Below, piece by piece: positions 18,467-26,479 of a stretch of 62,074 bases of DNA. The notes beneath the pieces were generated by a model. The model worked only from the letters and a program-made list of their open reading frames with translations. It did no database searches and was not told the origin of the DNA. The stretch's first letter is position 1; every line of letters starts with the position of its first letter. The position numbers and the translations under genes are program-made. This DNA comes from Streptomyces sp. NRRL S-118 (lineage in GTDB: Bacteria; Actinomycetota; Actinomycetes; Streptomycetales; Streptomycetaceae). The stretch lies in the NCBI RefSeq assembly GCF_000716335.1, contig NZ_KL591024.1, positions 28,657-90,730 on the forward strand, written 5' to 3'.

Positions 18467-19798
18467 TCAAGGCGACGCCCCGGTGCCCGCCGTCACGGTG
18501 TAGTGCTGCGGATAGGGCATGCCCGCGTAGTCCAGGGCGCGTTCCGAACCGGGCAGCGGCCTGACACCCGGGCGCAGGAGCACCCGCCGCACCATCTCGC
18601 AGACGATCGCCCGGGCCGGGTACTTGCCCACGCAGTCGTGCGCCCCGTGGCCCAGCACCATGTTGTGCACGGGCGTCCGGTCGGGCCGGAAGGCGTACGG
18701 GTCCTCGACGACCGTCTCGTCGAACATCGCCGATGCCATGTGCGCGTGCACCACCGTGCCGGGCGTGAGGCGGGTTTCACGCGGTGTTCCGGCGGCCAGC
18801 ACGTGCTCGCGCACGCAGAGCCGAGGTGTCGTCGGCACGAAGGGGTGGAAGCGCAGTGCCTCCCAGACGTAGCCGTCGAAGGGCGCGGTGTCGTCCTCGG
18901 CGGCCAGCCGCTCGGCGCGGGCCAGCTCCTCGGGGCGGGTCGCCAGCTCCTTGAGCGCGGTCGCCGCGCACTGGGTGGCGTTCTGCTGGTAACCGATCAG
19001 GAAGCCGACGAGCTGGTGGTTGATCCGCTCCTCGTCCAGCGGCCGGCCCGTACCCGGCGGGAGGGCCGTGCGCAGCATCCTGCCGAGGACGTCGTCCGGC
19101 ACGTCCGGGGCAGTGTGCGCCGCGTCCCGGGCGGTGTCCCGTGAGGAGGCGCCGACGACCCGGCGGCGGATCACACCGGCCACGAGGTCGTGCAGTTCCT
19201 TCCCGGCCGCCACGCCGGCGGCGTGCACCTCGGGATCCCGGTCCGGATTGACGAACACCGCGCGCTGGACGCGCTGCGACAGGGTGTGCAGCGTCTCCTC
19301 GGCCACGTCCGTGAAGCCCAGGTACTCCCGGGCCACCCGTGCCGCGACCGGGGCGGCGTATTCCTGGACGTAGTCGAACGTCGTACGCCCTGCCGCGCGC
19401 GCCGTCGCGATCGCCCGGTCCAGGGCGTCGTCGGCGAGCCGGCCGGTGAGCCGGCGCACCGGGAGGACATCCTCCGCGGGCAGCATCAGCTGGGCGTGCG
19501 CGCGGTCGTGCCAGTGGACGTCGGCTCCGTCGCGGGCCAGCATGAACGGCCCGTGCAGCGCCTCCTCCAGGACCGGCCCGTACACACCGACCGTGAAGAC
19601 GTCGGGTGTCGACAACACCTCCACCACATCGGGCATCCGGGTGACGAAGACCCCCACCGGTGTGGCGAACACCGGTCGGTCGGCGCGCAGTTCGCGCAGC
19701 AGGACCGGACCGTCGTCCTTCATGTGCTGTCGCAGCAGGGCCACGCGCCGCGCGGCGTCGGTCTGCGGGATCGCGTCGTACGCCGCGAGAAACTCCAT
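18467..19798 (-). CDS. Cytochrome P450 with Asn-x-x-Gln I-helix (candidate fatty-acid hydroperoxide isomerase)
   Basis: A 443-residue soluble P450. The heme loop is LGHGAHDCVG with ligand Cys389, and ExxR is EALR at 313-316. The I-helix reads FLIGYQQNATQ: where ordinary P450s have an acid-Thr pair, this protein has Gln-Asn, giving N273-A-T-Q276. Fungal linoleate diol synthase P450 domains also replace the acid-Thr pair by Asn/Gln amides and rearrange hydroperoxides instead of activating O2. A hydroperoxide isomerase or related role is therefore inferred, supported by the downstream cyclooxygenase-like gene. The start at ATG 19798 has GGTGGAG very close upstream. Confidence 0.88.
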   Translation of the reverse strand: MEFLAAYDAIPQTDAARRVALLRQHMKDDGPVLLRELRADRPVFATPVGVFVTRMPDVVEVLSTPDVFTVGVYGPVLEEALHGPFMLARDGADVHWHDRAHAQLMLPAEDVLPVRRLTGRLADDALDRAIATARAAGRTTFDYVQEYAAPVAARVAREYLGFTDVAEETLHTLSQRVQRAVFVNPDRDPEVHAAGVAAGKELHDLVAGVIRRRVVGASSRDTARDAAHTAPDVPDDVLGRMLRTALPPGTGRPLDEERINHQLVGFLIGYQQNATQCAATALKELATRPEELARAERLAAEDDTAPFDGYVWEALRFHPFVPTTPRLCVREHVLAAGTPRETRLTPGTVVHAHMASAMFDETVVEDPYAFRPDRTPVHNMVLGHGAHDCVGKYPARAIVCEMVRRVLLRPGVRPLPGSERALDYAGMPYPQHYTVTAGTGASP

Positions 19799-20126
19799 GG
19801 CTCCACCCAGACGTGGCAGGGCGACGCGGACACGCGGTCGCCGACGGATTCCCCCTCATTACGGCACGGAGTCCTGCCGCCCGCACCACGACCGCGTCAC
19901 CGGTGTGAATATGCGTGTGGCACACGGGTCCGGCCGCGTGCCGTCGGGCCTCCTCCTCCGGCGGCGCCTCAGCATGGGACCGGACCGAACCCGGCGACGA
20001 CAGGAGGCCGCACACCATGCTGGGACCGGGCGAACCCCCCGGCGGCGCACCCAGCGCCGGCGGCGCACGCGCGGCCGCGACCGGTGGCGCGCGCTCCGGT
20101 ACCCGCCGGGGCACCGGAGCGCTGCG
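19799..20126. other. Divergent promoter region of the P450 and desaturase genes
   Basis: About 330 bases with no gene, separating the P450-oxygenase unit from the desaturase remnant. It contains the imperfect palindrome at 19919-19942 and an A/T-richer patch around gtgaatatgcg that may hold promoters. Confidence 0.5.
19919..19942. promoter_or_regulatory. Imperfect palindrome between the P450 and desaturase genes
   Basis: GGCACACGG (19919-19927) and CCGCGTGCC (19934-19942) are inverted repeats with one mismatch around a six-base centre. The position, about 120 bases from the P450 start and 185 from the desaturase start, suits a shared operator. Confidence 0.35.
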
Positions 20127-20650
20127 GTGACGGCCGTCCACGAAGCCTCGGCGGACGGGCCCTCCACGGGGCCGGCGGGCACCGTCCCCGTCACCGGGGC
20201 GGAGTACACCGGCTACCTGGTCGGCATCATCGTGCTGCCCTTCGTGGTGCTCGCCGCGGCCCTGCCCGTCGCCTGGGGATGGGGTGTCGGCATCCTCGAC
20301 GTGACACTCGGGATCGTCATGTACGTGATCTCGATCGCGGGCATCTCGACCGGCTACCACCGGCATTTCACCCACCAGTCCTTCAAGGCCGAGCGGCCGC
20401 TGCGCATCGCCCTGGCGCTGGCCGGCGGCATGGCGATGGAGGGCCCGGTCGCCCTCTGGGTCGCCGAGCACCGCCGCCACCACCAGTTCTCCGACCGGCC
20501 GGGCGACCCCCACTCGCCATGGGCGTTCGGCACCGGGCGCCGCGCTCTGCTGAAGGGCCTGTGGCACGCGCAGAGTCGGCTGGTTCGCCCGGCGGAAACG
20601 CGCGGACCTCGCCCACTACGCGCCCGACATCCTCGACGACCCCGACATCA
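20127..20650 (+). pseudogene. Truncated and frameshifted acyl-lipid/acyl-CoA desaturase
   Basis: GTG 20127 follows GGAG and starts a membrane desaturase with two of the three His boxes: GYHRHFTH and EHRRHHQFSD. After KGLWHAQ the reading shifts at about 20574 by one base and continues in another frame as VGWFARRKRADLAHYAPDIL, typical of this family. Homology stops near 20650, where the antisense gene takes over; the third His box and the last membrane segments are missing. Family members add double bonds to fatty acyl chains using a di-iron site. As it stands the gene cannot make an active enzyme. Confidence 0.85.
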
Positions 20651-21086
20651 GCAACGCCCGGATCGCCGACAGTTCCGCGAACAGGGGCGCCAGCGTCGAC
20701 ATGGCCCGCTCGGCGCCCTTGTCCTTCAGCAGCGCCCGCAGGGCGCGCAGCGCCTCCACGTCCCGGTCGCCCTCCACGGCGTCCATCAGGCGCCGCATCC
20801 CCGGGTCCCGCCCCGACTCCGGATGCTCGGTGAGCACCGCGGCGGCGCGAAGCCGCAGCGACGTCACGGCGACCCGGTTCGCCAGGCTCTCCCCACCGCA
20901 GACCTCGCCGGCCTGGCCCACGCGCTTCAGGACCCCTTCCGCGGCCCCGACCGCGAACCCCAGGCCCGACGGCCGGGTCAACGCCCGTACGAGCGACCAC
21001 TGCGCCGCGAGACCGCTGCCCGGATACCGCACGCTCGACCGGGTGAACCCCGGGTGTGCCGCGCCGGCATGGTGGTGAGTCGCCAT
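20616..21086 (-). CDS. Unrecognised protein, possibly 3'-truncated at the desaturase junction
   Basis: A 156-residue, Ala/Leu/Arg-rich helical protein starting at ATG 21086 behind GCGAGGG. Its last dozen residues (RALLMSGSSRMSGA) are the antisense of desaturase coding sequence, so the natural C-terminus was probably lost when the two genes were joined. There is no signal peptide or membrane helix and no recognised family. Confidence 0.5.
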   Translation of the reverse strand: MATHHHAGAAHPGFTRSSVRYPGSGLAAQWSLVRALTRPSGLGFAVGAAEGVLKRVGQAGEVCGGESLANRVAVTSLRLRAAAVLTEHPESGRDPGMRRLMDAVEGDRDVEALRALRALLKDKGAERAMSTLAPLFAELSAIRALLMSGSSRMSGA

Positions 21087-21477
21087 GACGGCCCTCGCAG
21101 AGACTGAAATCCGGGCCGACCGACTCGGCCTGCCCTGGGGACGATGATCGCGTCTCCCCCAGCGGTGCGCATCCGGGCCGGGCGGCGCAGGAGACTGATC
21201 CTTGCACCCGGTACGAGGACTCCCGCGGCTGCGGGCCGCCGGGGGACGATGCGGTCCGGGTCCCGCTCACGGGCGTCACGGCCGGGGACGGTACGTACCC
21301 GGGCCGTGTGGGGCACCCTCCCAGCGGGGTCGGCACGCGCCGGGGACGTACGAGCGCTGCTGCCGCGGTGGGGGGCAGCGGGCTCTGCCCCGGCTTGCAC
21401 GTTTCGTGCGGAGCTGTGCGGCTACCTGTGTGATCGGCAAGCGATTCGGCGAACGCCCGCAGGAAGGAGCAGTGCCG
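21087..21477. other. Gene-free stretch with a stress-type promoter candidate
   Basis: About 390 bases upstream of two small genes. No open frame is supported. The promoter-like motif at 21401-21425 is listed separately. Confidence 0.4.
21401..21425 (+). promoter_or_regulatory. SigmaB-like promoter candidate upstream of the small genes
   Basis: GTTT at 21401-21404, a 15-base spacer and GGCTAC at 21420-21425 resemble the Streptomyces sigmaB-type consensus (GNNT, 14-16 bases, GGGTAC/T), with one mismatch in the -10. It lies about 55 bases before ATG 21478. Confidence 0.35.
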
Positions 21478-21672
21478 ATGTCGAACCCTCAACAGCCTGA
21501 ATTGCGGCGCAGTGACAAGGGGGCCGGCACCCCGCAGGACAGCCAGGCCCGCAAGGCCGCACAGCCCGGTACCAAGGGCGGGGGCCGCGCCCACGGCACC
21601 GACCGCGGGGACAAGGGCGGGGGAAAGGGGGGCGGCACGCCTCCCGAGCAGCAACCCGACCACCCGGCCTGA
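21478..21672 (+). CDS. Small hydrophilic Gly/Lys-rich protein
   Basis: A 64-residue protein starting at ATG 21478 behind AAGGAG. It is strongly hydrophilic, with Gly-Lys-Gly runs (GDKGGGKGGG) and many Gln/Pro, and is probably disordered. There is no membrane segment or catalytic motif. Its good ribosome site and the closely following small gene support expression. Similar short, disordered, stress-associated proteins are common in Streptomyces; the function is unknown. Confidence 0.65.
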   Translation: MSNPQQPELRRSDKGAGTPQDSQARKAAQPGTKGGGRAHGTDRGDKGGGKGGGTPPEQQPDHPA

Positions 21673-21713
21673 ACCGCCCGGCCCACCGCGGTGCACACAC
21701 GCAAGGAGAAGTC

Positions 21714-21884
21714 GTGACCGTTCCCGAGGAGAACCGCCCCAGGACGACGTCCACCGACGATGTCATCGAGACGCGTGATGCGGGGACCTCCCATGAGCAG
21801 GACAACGGCGCCACCGGGCGCACCCTGCGCGAGGCGATGGAGGAGGCCGGACTCCGGCCGGACGACGTGCGGGCTGAAGGCTGA
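21714..21884 (+). CDS. Very small acidic protein (56 residues)
   Basis: GTG 21714 follows CAAGGAGAA with ideal spacing and opens a 56-residue frame ending at TGA 21882-21884. The C-terminal segment TLREAMEEAGLRPDDVRAEG looks like an amphipathic helix. It is 41 bases behind the previous small gene, so both are probably co-transcribed, with the strong hairpin at 22026-22058 downstream. No family is recognised. Confidence 0.6.
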   Translation: MTVPEENRPRTTSTDDVIETRDAGTSHEQDNGATGRTLREAMEEAGLRPDDVRAEG

Positions 21885-21895
21885 AGGCTGAAGGC
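21871..21895. repeat. 7-base tandem repeat GGCTGAA
   Basis: Three and a half copies of GGCTGAA run across the stop codon of the small acidic gene; each copy supplies a TGA. Confidence 0.6.
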
Positions 21896-22025
21896 TCAAG
21901 TCAGCGAGGCGGAAGTCAGACGGCTGACGCCCGAAGACTGACGCCCGTACCGGCTGTCGCCGGTCCTGAGGGCGGCTGGGGCAGCCAGGGGGGCGTACCG
22001 CGCACCCGCAGGAGCCCCGTCACGT

Positions 22026-22058
22026 GACGATCCCGGTCCCGCCGGGGCCGGGATCGTC
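22026..22058. terminator. Strong hairpin terminator
   Basis: GACGATCCCGGTCCC (22026-22040) pairs with GGGGCCGGGATCGTC (22044-22058) over 15 positions with one G-T pair and a three-base loop. It follows the two small genes by about 140 bases. Confidence 0.8.
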
Positions 22059-22619
22059 GCGTCGCTCCGCTCCTCCGCCGATAGGAGCCCAGCGCAGCGG
22101 AGCAGCTGATTCCGGTGTCATGGGGCACGCTTCTGCAGCGGGTGATCATTGTCGTGATGGCGAGGTTCCAGGCGCTGAGCGGACGGACACGGGACCCTGT
22201 GCGACTGCACGCTGCTCGCCGCTGTCCTCGCGCACGCCCCGCTCCCCCGCCCCCACGGCTGCCTCGCTGCGCAACAGGATCACCGCAGCCCGTGAGTGCG
22301 TCCCACTGGTCGCAGTACCGGCACTCCCGTCCCGTCCCGGCCTGGTGCCCGCTACCAGTGCGGTGCAGGCCTGCCGAGGTGTGCGGGCTCCGTGCAGCGG
22401 TTCCTCGACGCCCCGTGAATCGAAAGGTCCACCGAAGCCGGCCGGCCTGGCTCGAAGTGCCCGCCGGACGCCACCCGCTGATCCAGCACCCCGGCGCCTT
22501 CCTCGATGGCTACGCTGACCACAGCGGCCCGTCACCAGTGGATCTCGGCGGCCGAAGCCGTGCACGCACGCACCACCCCCTGTTCGGCTGCGCCGACCCG
22601 GTGTGCCAGAACCGAGAGG

Positions 22620-22905
22620 TCACCGAGGAGACGAGCCTGACCATCGAGACCATCGGTGTCTACCTCGACCACTTCGACCACCACTCCGGCTCCGGGCTGG
22701 CCACCCGCCAGTTCAACTTCACCGCCACCCGCACCTCACCGACCGGGACGGTGCGGCTCACCGAACACGACGCCCATCTCCGGGCCGACGAGCATCAGCA
22801 GACCCGGACCTCTCCAACGCCGTCCAGGCCGTCCTCGCCACCTGGCCCACCACCAGGCTTCCTGAGCAACTTGCTTCCACCAGTGGACCGTTGTCGGCGG
22901 AGTGA
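22620..22905 (+). pseudogene. Possible frameshifted small gene
   Basis: One frame reads LTIETIGVYLDHFDHHSGSG followed by LATRQFNFTATRTS and then degenerates near 22795. Shifting frame there gives ADPDLSNAVQAVLATWPTT and a stop at 22903-22905. The joined product would be about 95 residues. No clear start codon and no family are recognised. The surroundings from 22060 to 22620 hold nothing else supportable. Confidence 0.35.
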
Positions 22906-23046
22906 CCTCCGTCCGGCTCGATGGCCCGCAACGCCACCGGCCCGGCACGCGGACGACAAGCGACCGGCACGCGGACGATCGCGCAGCGCGCCGGCCTCCG
23001 GGCAGGTGGCCGACGAACTCCGAAGTGCCTCCGTACACTGGCGGAC

Positions 23047-23430
23047 ATGGCATGCCGCATCACTGAGCTGGTCCTCGACTGTGCCGACCCCGAACGGCTC
23101 GCCGCATTCTGGAGGGAGGTCCTCGGGTACGTGGAACTCGGCCGGGAGGACGACGGAAGCATCGAGATCGGGCCGCCCGACGCCGGCCCCGGCGGACCGC
23201 AGCCCACCCTCGTCCTCAGTCCCAGCAGCGCCCCGCGGACCGGGAAGCTGCGACTGCACATCGATGTCAACGCCACCGACCGCGACCAGGACGCCGAGCT
23301 GGAAAGGCTGCTCGCTCTCGGCGCCAGGCCCGTCGACGTCGGCCAGACTGGCGCCGAGACCTGGCACGTCCTGGCCGACCCGGAGGGCAACGAATTCTGC
23401 CTCCTGCGCACCCGGCTCCAGCCCCTCTAG
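23047..23430 (+). CDS. VOC-family (glyoxalase/bleomycin-resistance fold) protein
   Basis: A 127-residue protein with the two beta-alpha-beta-beta-beta halves of the vicinal-oxygen-chelate fold: CRITELVLDCADPERLAAFW at the N-terminus, LRLHIDVNATD in the middle, and the closing LADPEGNEFCLL. This is the common Streptomyces glyoxalase-like subgroup with uncertain substrates. The start ATG has only a weak ribosome site. It lies beside insertion-sequence debris, which ends it on the right. Confidence 0.82.
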   Translation: MACRITELVLDCADPERLAAFWREVLGYVELGREDDGSIEIGPPDAGPGGPQPTLVLSPSSAPRTGKLRLHIDVNATDRDQDAELERLLALGARPVDVGQTGAETWHVLADPEGNEFCLLRTRLQPL

Positions 23431-23439
23431 GTTCAGTCG

Positions 23440-23831
23440 TCAAATGCACGCCCACATCAGGATTGATGCGAGGGTGACGGCTGCTGCGTAGGACTGGGCG
23501 GTCTTGTCGTAGGCGGGTGGCGATGCCACGCCATGCTTCAGGCGGTTGGAGCACCGCTCGACGACGTTGCGGTGCTTGTAGACCTCACGGTCGAAGGCGG
23601 GCGGGCGCCCTCCGTGGCTACCCCGCCGAGCCCGGTTGCGGGCCTGGTCGGCCCGCTCGGGGATCGTGTGCGGGATGCCGCGGTGGCGGAGCCAGGTGCG
23701 GATAGCTTTCGAGCTGTAGCCCTTGTCGCCCAGGACGTGACCGGGCCGGGTGCGGGGGCGTCCCGGTCCGATCCGGGCACCCGGATCGCCTCCATCACGG
23801 CGGTGAACCGGGTGCAGTCGTTGGTGTTGCC
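23440..23831 (-). pseudogene. IS5-family transposase C-terminal fragment, frameshifted
   Basis: The minus strand encodes GNTNDCTRFTAVMEAIRV in one frame, then shifts near 23775 into RPGHVLGDKGYSSKAIRTW, RHRGIPHTIPERADQ, FDREVYKHRNVVERC and NRLKHGVA. These match the DDE catalytic region and C-terminus of IS5-family (IS427-like) transposases. The N-terminal half is absent; an unrelated IS630 fragment is fused at 23832. Some IS427-group elements do use a programmed frameshift, but with half the gene missing this copy is dead. Confidence 0.8.
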
Positions 23832-23939
23832 CCGCCGCCACGTCACCACCGACCCGCTGCCCCGGCGGATGATCCGCGGCAGGCGCTGCCCCTCTTCGTC
23901 ATCGATCTCACGGACGCGCACTCGCTCAGCCACCAGCAC
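23832..23939 (-). mobile_element. IS630-family transposase N-terminal fragment
   Basis: About 36 codons reading RVREIDDEEGQRLPRIIRRG followed by SGSVVTWRR match the first residues of actinobacterial IS630-family transposases. They join the IS5 fragment in the same frame at 23831/23832, so one element inserted into, or recombined with, the other. Confidence 0.65.
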
Positions 23940-23969
23940 AAGTTCCCTGCCGCGCGCTGCCGACGAGCG

Positions 23970-24302
23970 TCATTCCGTCGGCGTGCCGATCCGAAGCCGG
24001 TTGCCGTCAGGGTCGCGCAGCTCAATCTCACGCGCCCACGGAGCGTCCTTCGCCGGCACACCGAACTCGGAGGCGATGGCCTCGACATCACGAATGCGGA
24101 GGTAGACCAACGTGTCAGGGCGGGCATCTCCCTTGTGCTCCGACAAGAACAACCGCACCCCGCCCCGGGCGACCTCGACGAACGCGGGAAGTCCCGATTC
24201 GAAGCGGTGTTCCCACTGCATGGCGAAGCCCAGTCGCTCGTACCAAGTGACCGCCGCCGCAGCGTCCTCGACGCGAAGAATGGGAATGACTTCCTCGTCC
24301 AT
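23970..24302 (-). CDS. VOC-family protein (bleomycin-resistance type)
   Basis: A 110-residue protein with the glyoxalase/bleomycin-resistance fold: IPILRVEDAAAAVTWYERLG at the N-terminus, VARGGVRLFLSEH in the first half, and IELRDPDGNRLRIG at the end. The short length and this opening are typical of bleomycin-binding or similar VOC proteins. No RBS is obvious before ATG 24302. It is a single gene, next to the IS fragment. Confidence 0.8.
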   Translation of the reverse strand: MDEEVIPILRVEDAAAAVTWYERLGFAMQWEHRFESGLPAFVEVARGGVRLFLSEHKGDARPDTLVYLRIRDVEAIASEFGVPAKDAPWAREIELRDPDGNRLRIGTPTE

Positions 24303-24747
24303 GGCGTCATCGTCGCAGACTGCCCAGGGCGAACGCTGCCTGATGCGGCACTAGGCAGTACGCCCCGCGCCGCGAGTACGTACCGGGGGTGTCACCCGCG
24401 CTCCGCCTGGCGGAGTGCGGGGGGTGCGAGGCCGGGGAAACGGCTCGCCGCGCCCCGGTTACGCCCGCGGAGCCGGAGCGCGCTCGGACCTGGACGCACC
24501 GGGGCCGGAGCCCGGACCGCGTGCGAGCCGGCTTCCGAAGGACGCCCCGAGGTCGCCCGCCATCCACCCGAACCCGCGCACCCGTGCCTGTACGGGCGGC
24601 CCGGACGGCGTCCTGATCTTTGTGGCTTCCGCCAGTACGGCGGTCCGCCGGGATGCGTAGAGACTGCCGAGCACAGGCCGCCGCGTGTCCCGGGGCCTGG
24701 GGGCCGAAGGCCACGAAGACGGCGTCACGCAAGGGAGGACGGCACAG
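24303..24747. other. Gene-free stretch before the methyltransferase
   Basis: About 445 bases. CTCCGCC-T-GGCGGAG (24401-24415) is a tight palindrome that extends with imperfect flanks to 24396-24420. Apart from the promoter expected for the methyltransferase, nothing else is supported. Confidence 0.4.
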
Positions 24748-25488
24748 GTGAGCACGCAGCAGTACGACGAAATCGGTGAGGCGTACGAGGGGTTCAAGGC
24801 ACTGCCACTGGAGCAGTACGCGGTGGTGCCCAGTTTCCTGGCCCTGGTCGGGGACGTGAGCGGCAAGTCGGTCCTGGACCTCGCCTCCGGTACCGGCTTC
24901 TACAGCCGGGAGTTCAAGCGACGCGGCGCCACGGACGTGCTCGGGATCGACATCTCCGGCGAGATGGTCGCCGTGGCGCAGAAGCTGGAGGAGCACGACC
25001 CGCTGGGTGTGCGCTACGAGGTCGGCGACGTGTCCGCGCTGCGGACCTTCGAGCAGCCCTTCGACGTGGGCCTGGCGGTGCAACTGCTCAACTACGCACC
25101 GGACATCGCCACCACCGAGCTGATGTGCCGCAACATCCGCCGGAGCCTGAAGCCCGGCGCCGGGCTGTTCTTGCTCAACCAGTCGCCCGACTTCCGCTTC
25201 GACGGGCCGTCCCCGGACAAGTACGGCTTCCGCAGCGAGCTCACCGGCGAGGAGGTCGAGACCGGACCGCAGGTCCGGACCACGGCTCTGCTCGACCCGC
25301 CCGTCTCGTTCGTCGCCAACCGTCCACGCCGCGAGGTCTACGAGGACTGCCTGAAGGCGGCCGGATTCAGTGAGCTGACCTGGGTCCCGGTGGAGGTGTC
25401 CGAGGCCGGCGTACGCGAGTTCGGCGCGGACCACTGGGCGGATTTCCACGCCAACCCCCCTCTGGAGATGCTGCGCTGCCGCGCCTGA
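24748..25488 (+). CDS. Class I SAM-dependent methyltransferase
   Basis: A 246-residue cytoplasmic enzyme starting at GTG 24748 behind AAGGGAGG. The SAM-binding motif I is VLDLASGTGFYS (about residues 45-56), then LGIDISGEMV for motif Post-I and VRYEVGDVS for motif II. The substrate domain is not specific. Members of this broad group methylate small molecules; the substrate cannot be read from the sequence. It is monocistronic, followed by two terminator hairpins. Confidence 0.88.
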   Translation: MSTQQYDEIGEAYEGFKALPLEQYAVVPSFLALVGDVSGKSVLDLASGTGFYSREFKRRGATDVLGIDISGEMVAVAQKLEEHDPLGVRYEVGDVSALRTFEQPFDVGLAVQLLNYAPDIATTELMCRNIRRSLKPGAGLFLLNQSPDFRFDGPSPDKYGFRSELTGEEVETGPQVRTTALLDPPVSFVANRPRREVYEDCLKAAGFSELTWVPVEVSEAGVREFGADHWADFHANPPLEMLRCRA

Positions 25489-25608
25489 CGCCCCACCGGG
25501 CGTTCCGGCGGCCCGGCCTGCGAGACGCGCCCGTGCGGAGGCGGCAGCGAGTCGGGACGGCGCCGGCACCGGCTTCGGCGCGGGACCGGACGACCGAGGC
25601 TCGAACGG

Positions 25609-25640
25609 TGGGGGGAGCAGCACTCACGCTGCTCCCCCAC
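25609..25640. terminator. Hairpin terminator
   Basis: TGGGGGGAGCAGC (25609-25621) and GCTGCTCCCCCA (25628-25639) form a 12-base stem with one bulged G and a six-base loop, about 120 bases past the methyltransferase stop. Confidence 0.7.
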
Positions 25641-25674
25641 GTGGCGCCTGTACCGAGGCGGCGGGACGCCGGAG

Positions 25675-25717
25675 TCCGGCACCGGCCGGGCCCGGGGGCC
25701 TTCCGGCCGGTGCCGGA
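25675..25717. terminator. Second strong hairpin terminator
   Basis: TCCGGCACCGGCCGG (25675-25689) pairs perfectly with CCGGCCGGTGCCGGA (25703-25717). With the neighbouring hairpin it separates the methyltransferase from the convergent DUF3618 gene. Confidence 0.75.
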
Positions 25718-25804
25718 TGCGTCGGCGAACTACGCGGTGACGCAGTCCCGTAGCGTCGGCCGCTCCCCCGGTCGTCCTGCACCGCGCCCCGCCACGGATC
25801 GCCG

Positions 25805-26479
25805 TCAGCGTCCCGTCTGGTCGCGTACCTCGGCGACGGTGTCCTGGCCCGTCCGGCGCAGGCCCTCAGCGGTGTCCTGACCGGCGGACCTCGCCTGCTC
25901 CTTGGTGGTGTCGGCGGCGTCCTTGGCCGTGGACTTCACGGACTCGACAGCCTGGGCGGCCGGCTCGCGGAGCTCTGCCTTGACCTCCTGCGCGGCCTGC
26001 ACCGCCTGCTGCTTCACCGGCTCCAGCAGTTCGTCGGAGTGCTCGCGCACCCGCTGCCCGGCACGCTCCTCGGCGCTGGTGGTGGGCAGCAGTGCGGCGG
26101 TGAGCATGCCTGCTCCGAAGGCGATGAGGCCGGCGGCCAGCGGGCTGCCCTGGGTCTGCCGCTTCACCTGCGCGGGCGCATTCTGAAGGGCCTCCCCCGC
26201 CTGGCTGGTGGTCTCCTGCACCGTCCGCGCCGCGCTTGCCGCGGTGTCACTGGTGCTCTCGGCGATCCCGTGCGCGGACTGCGCCATCCCGCCGGCGGCG
26301 TCCCGGGTCGTACCCATCACCCGCTCCTTGATCCCGGTGAACCTGTTGCGGGCCGAACCCGCCTTGCGTCGTACGACCCTTCCGGGCGTCACCTTGTCGG
26401 CGAGGAGATCGACATTGCGTGCCAGGTGAGCTCGGCGGTACTCCACGTCGCTCCTCAGCTCCTGGGGTGTCGCGCCCAT
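25805..26479 (-). CDS. DUF3618 membrane-associated protein
   Basis: A 224-residue protein starting at ATG 26479 behind GAAGGAGG. The N-terminal TPQELRSDVEYRRAHLARNV followed by DLLADKVTPGRVVRR is the DUF3618 signature, then come long Ala/Gln/Glu/Lys-rich amphipathic heptads and one hydrophobic stretch (LAAGLIAFGAGMLTAALLP). The rest looks apolipoprotein- or LEA-like. It is the last of three overlapping genes (26907-27587, 26455-26910, this one). This set is known in actinobacteria as an envelope or osmotic stress cluster; the molecular role is unproven. Confidence 0.88.
   Translation of the reverse strand: MGATPQELRSDVEYRRAHLARNVDLLADKVTPGRVVRRKAGSARNRFTGIKERVMGTTRDAAGGMAQSAHGIAESTSDTAASAARTVQETTSQAGEALQNAPAQVKRQTQGSPLAAGLIAFGAGMLTAALLPTTSAEERAGQRVREHSDELLEPVKQQAVQAAQEVKAELREPAAQAVESVKSTAKDAADTTKEQARSAGQDTAEGLRRTGQDTVAEVRDQTGR

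Noticed and set aside
23440..23939. Programmed frameshift in an active IS5-type element
   Set aside because: The N-terminal half is missing and replaced by another family, and no inverted ends were seen.
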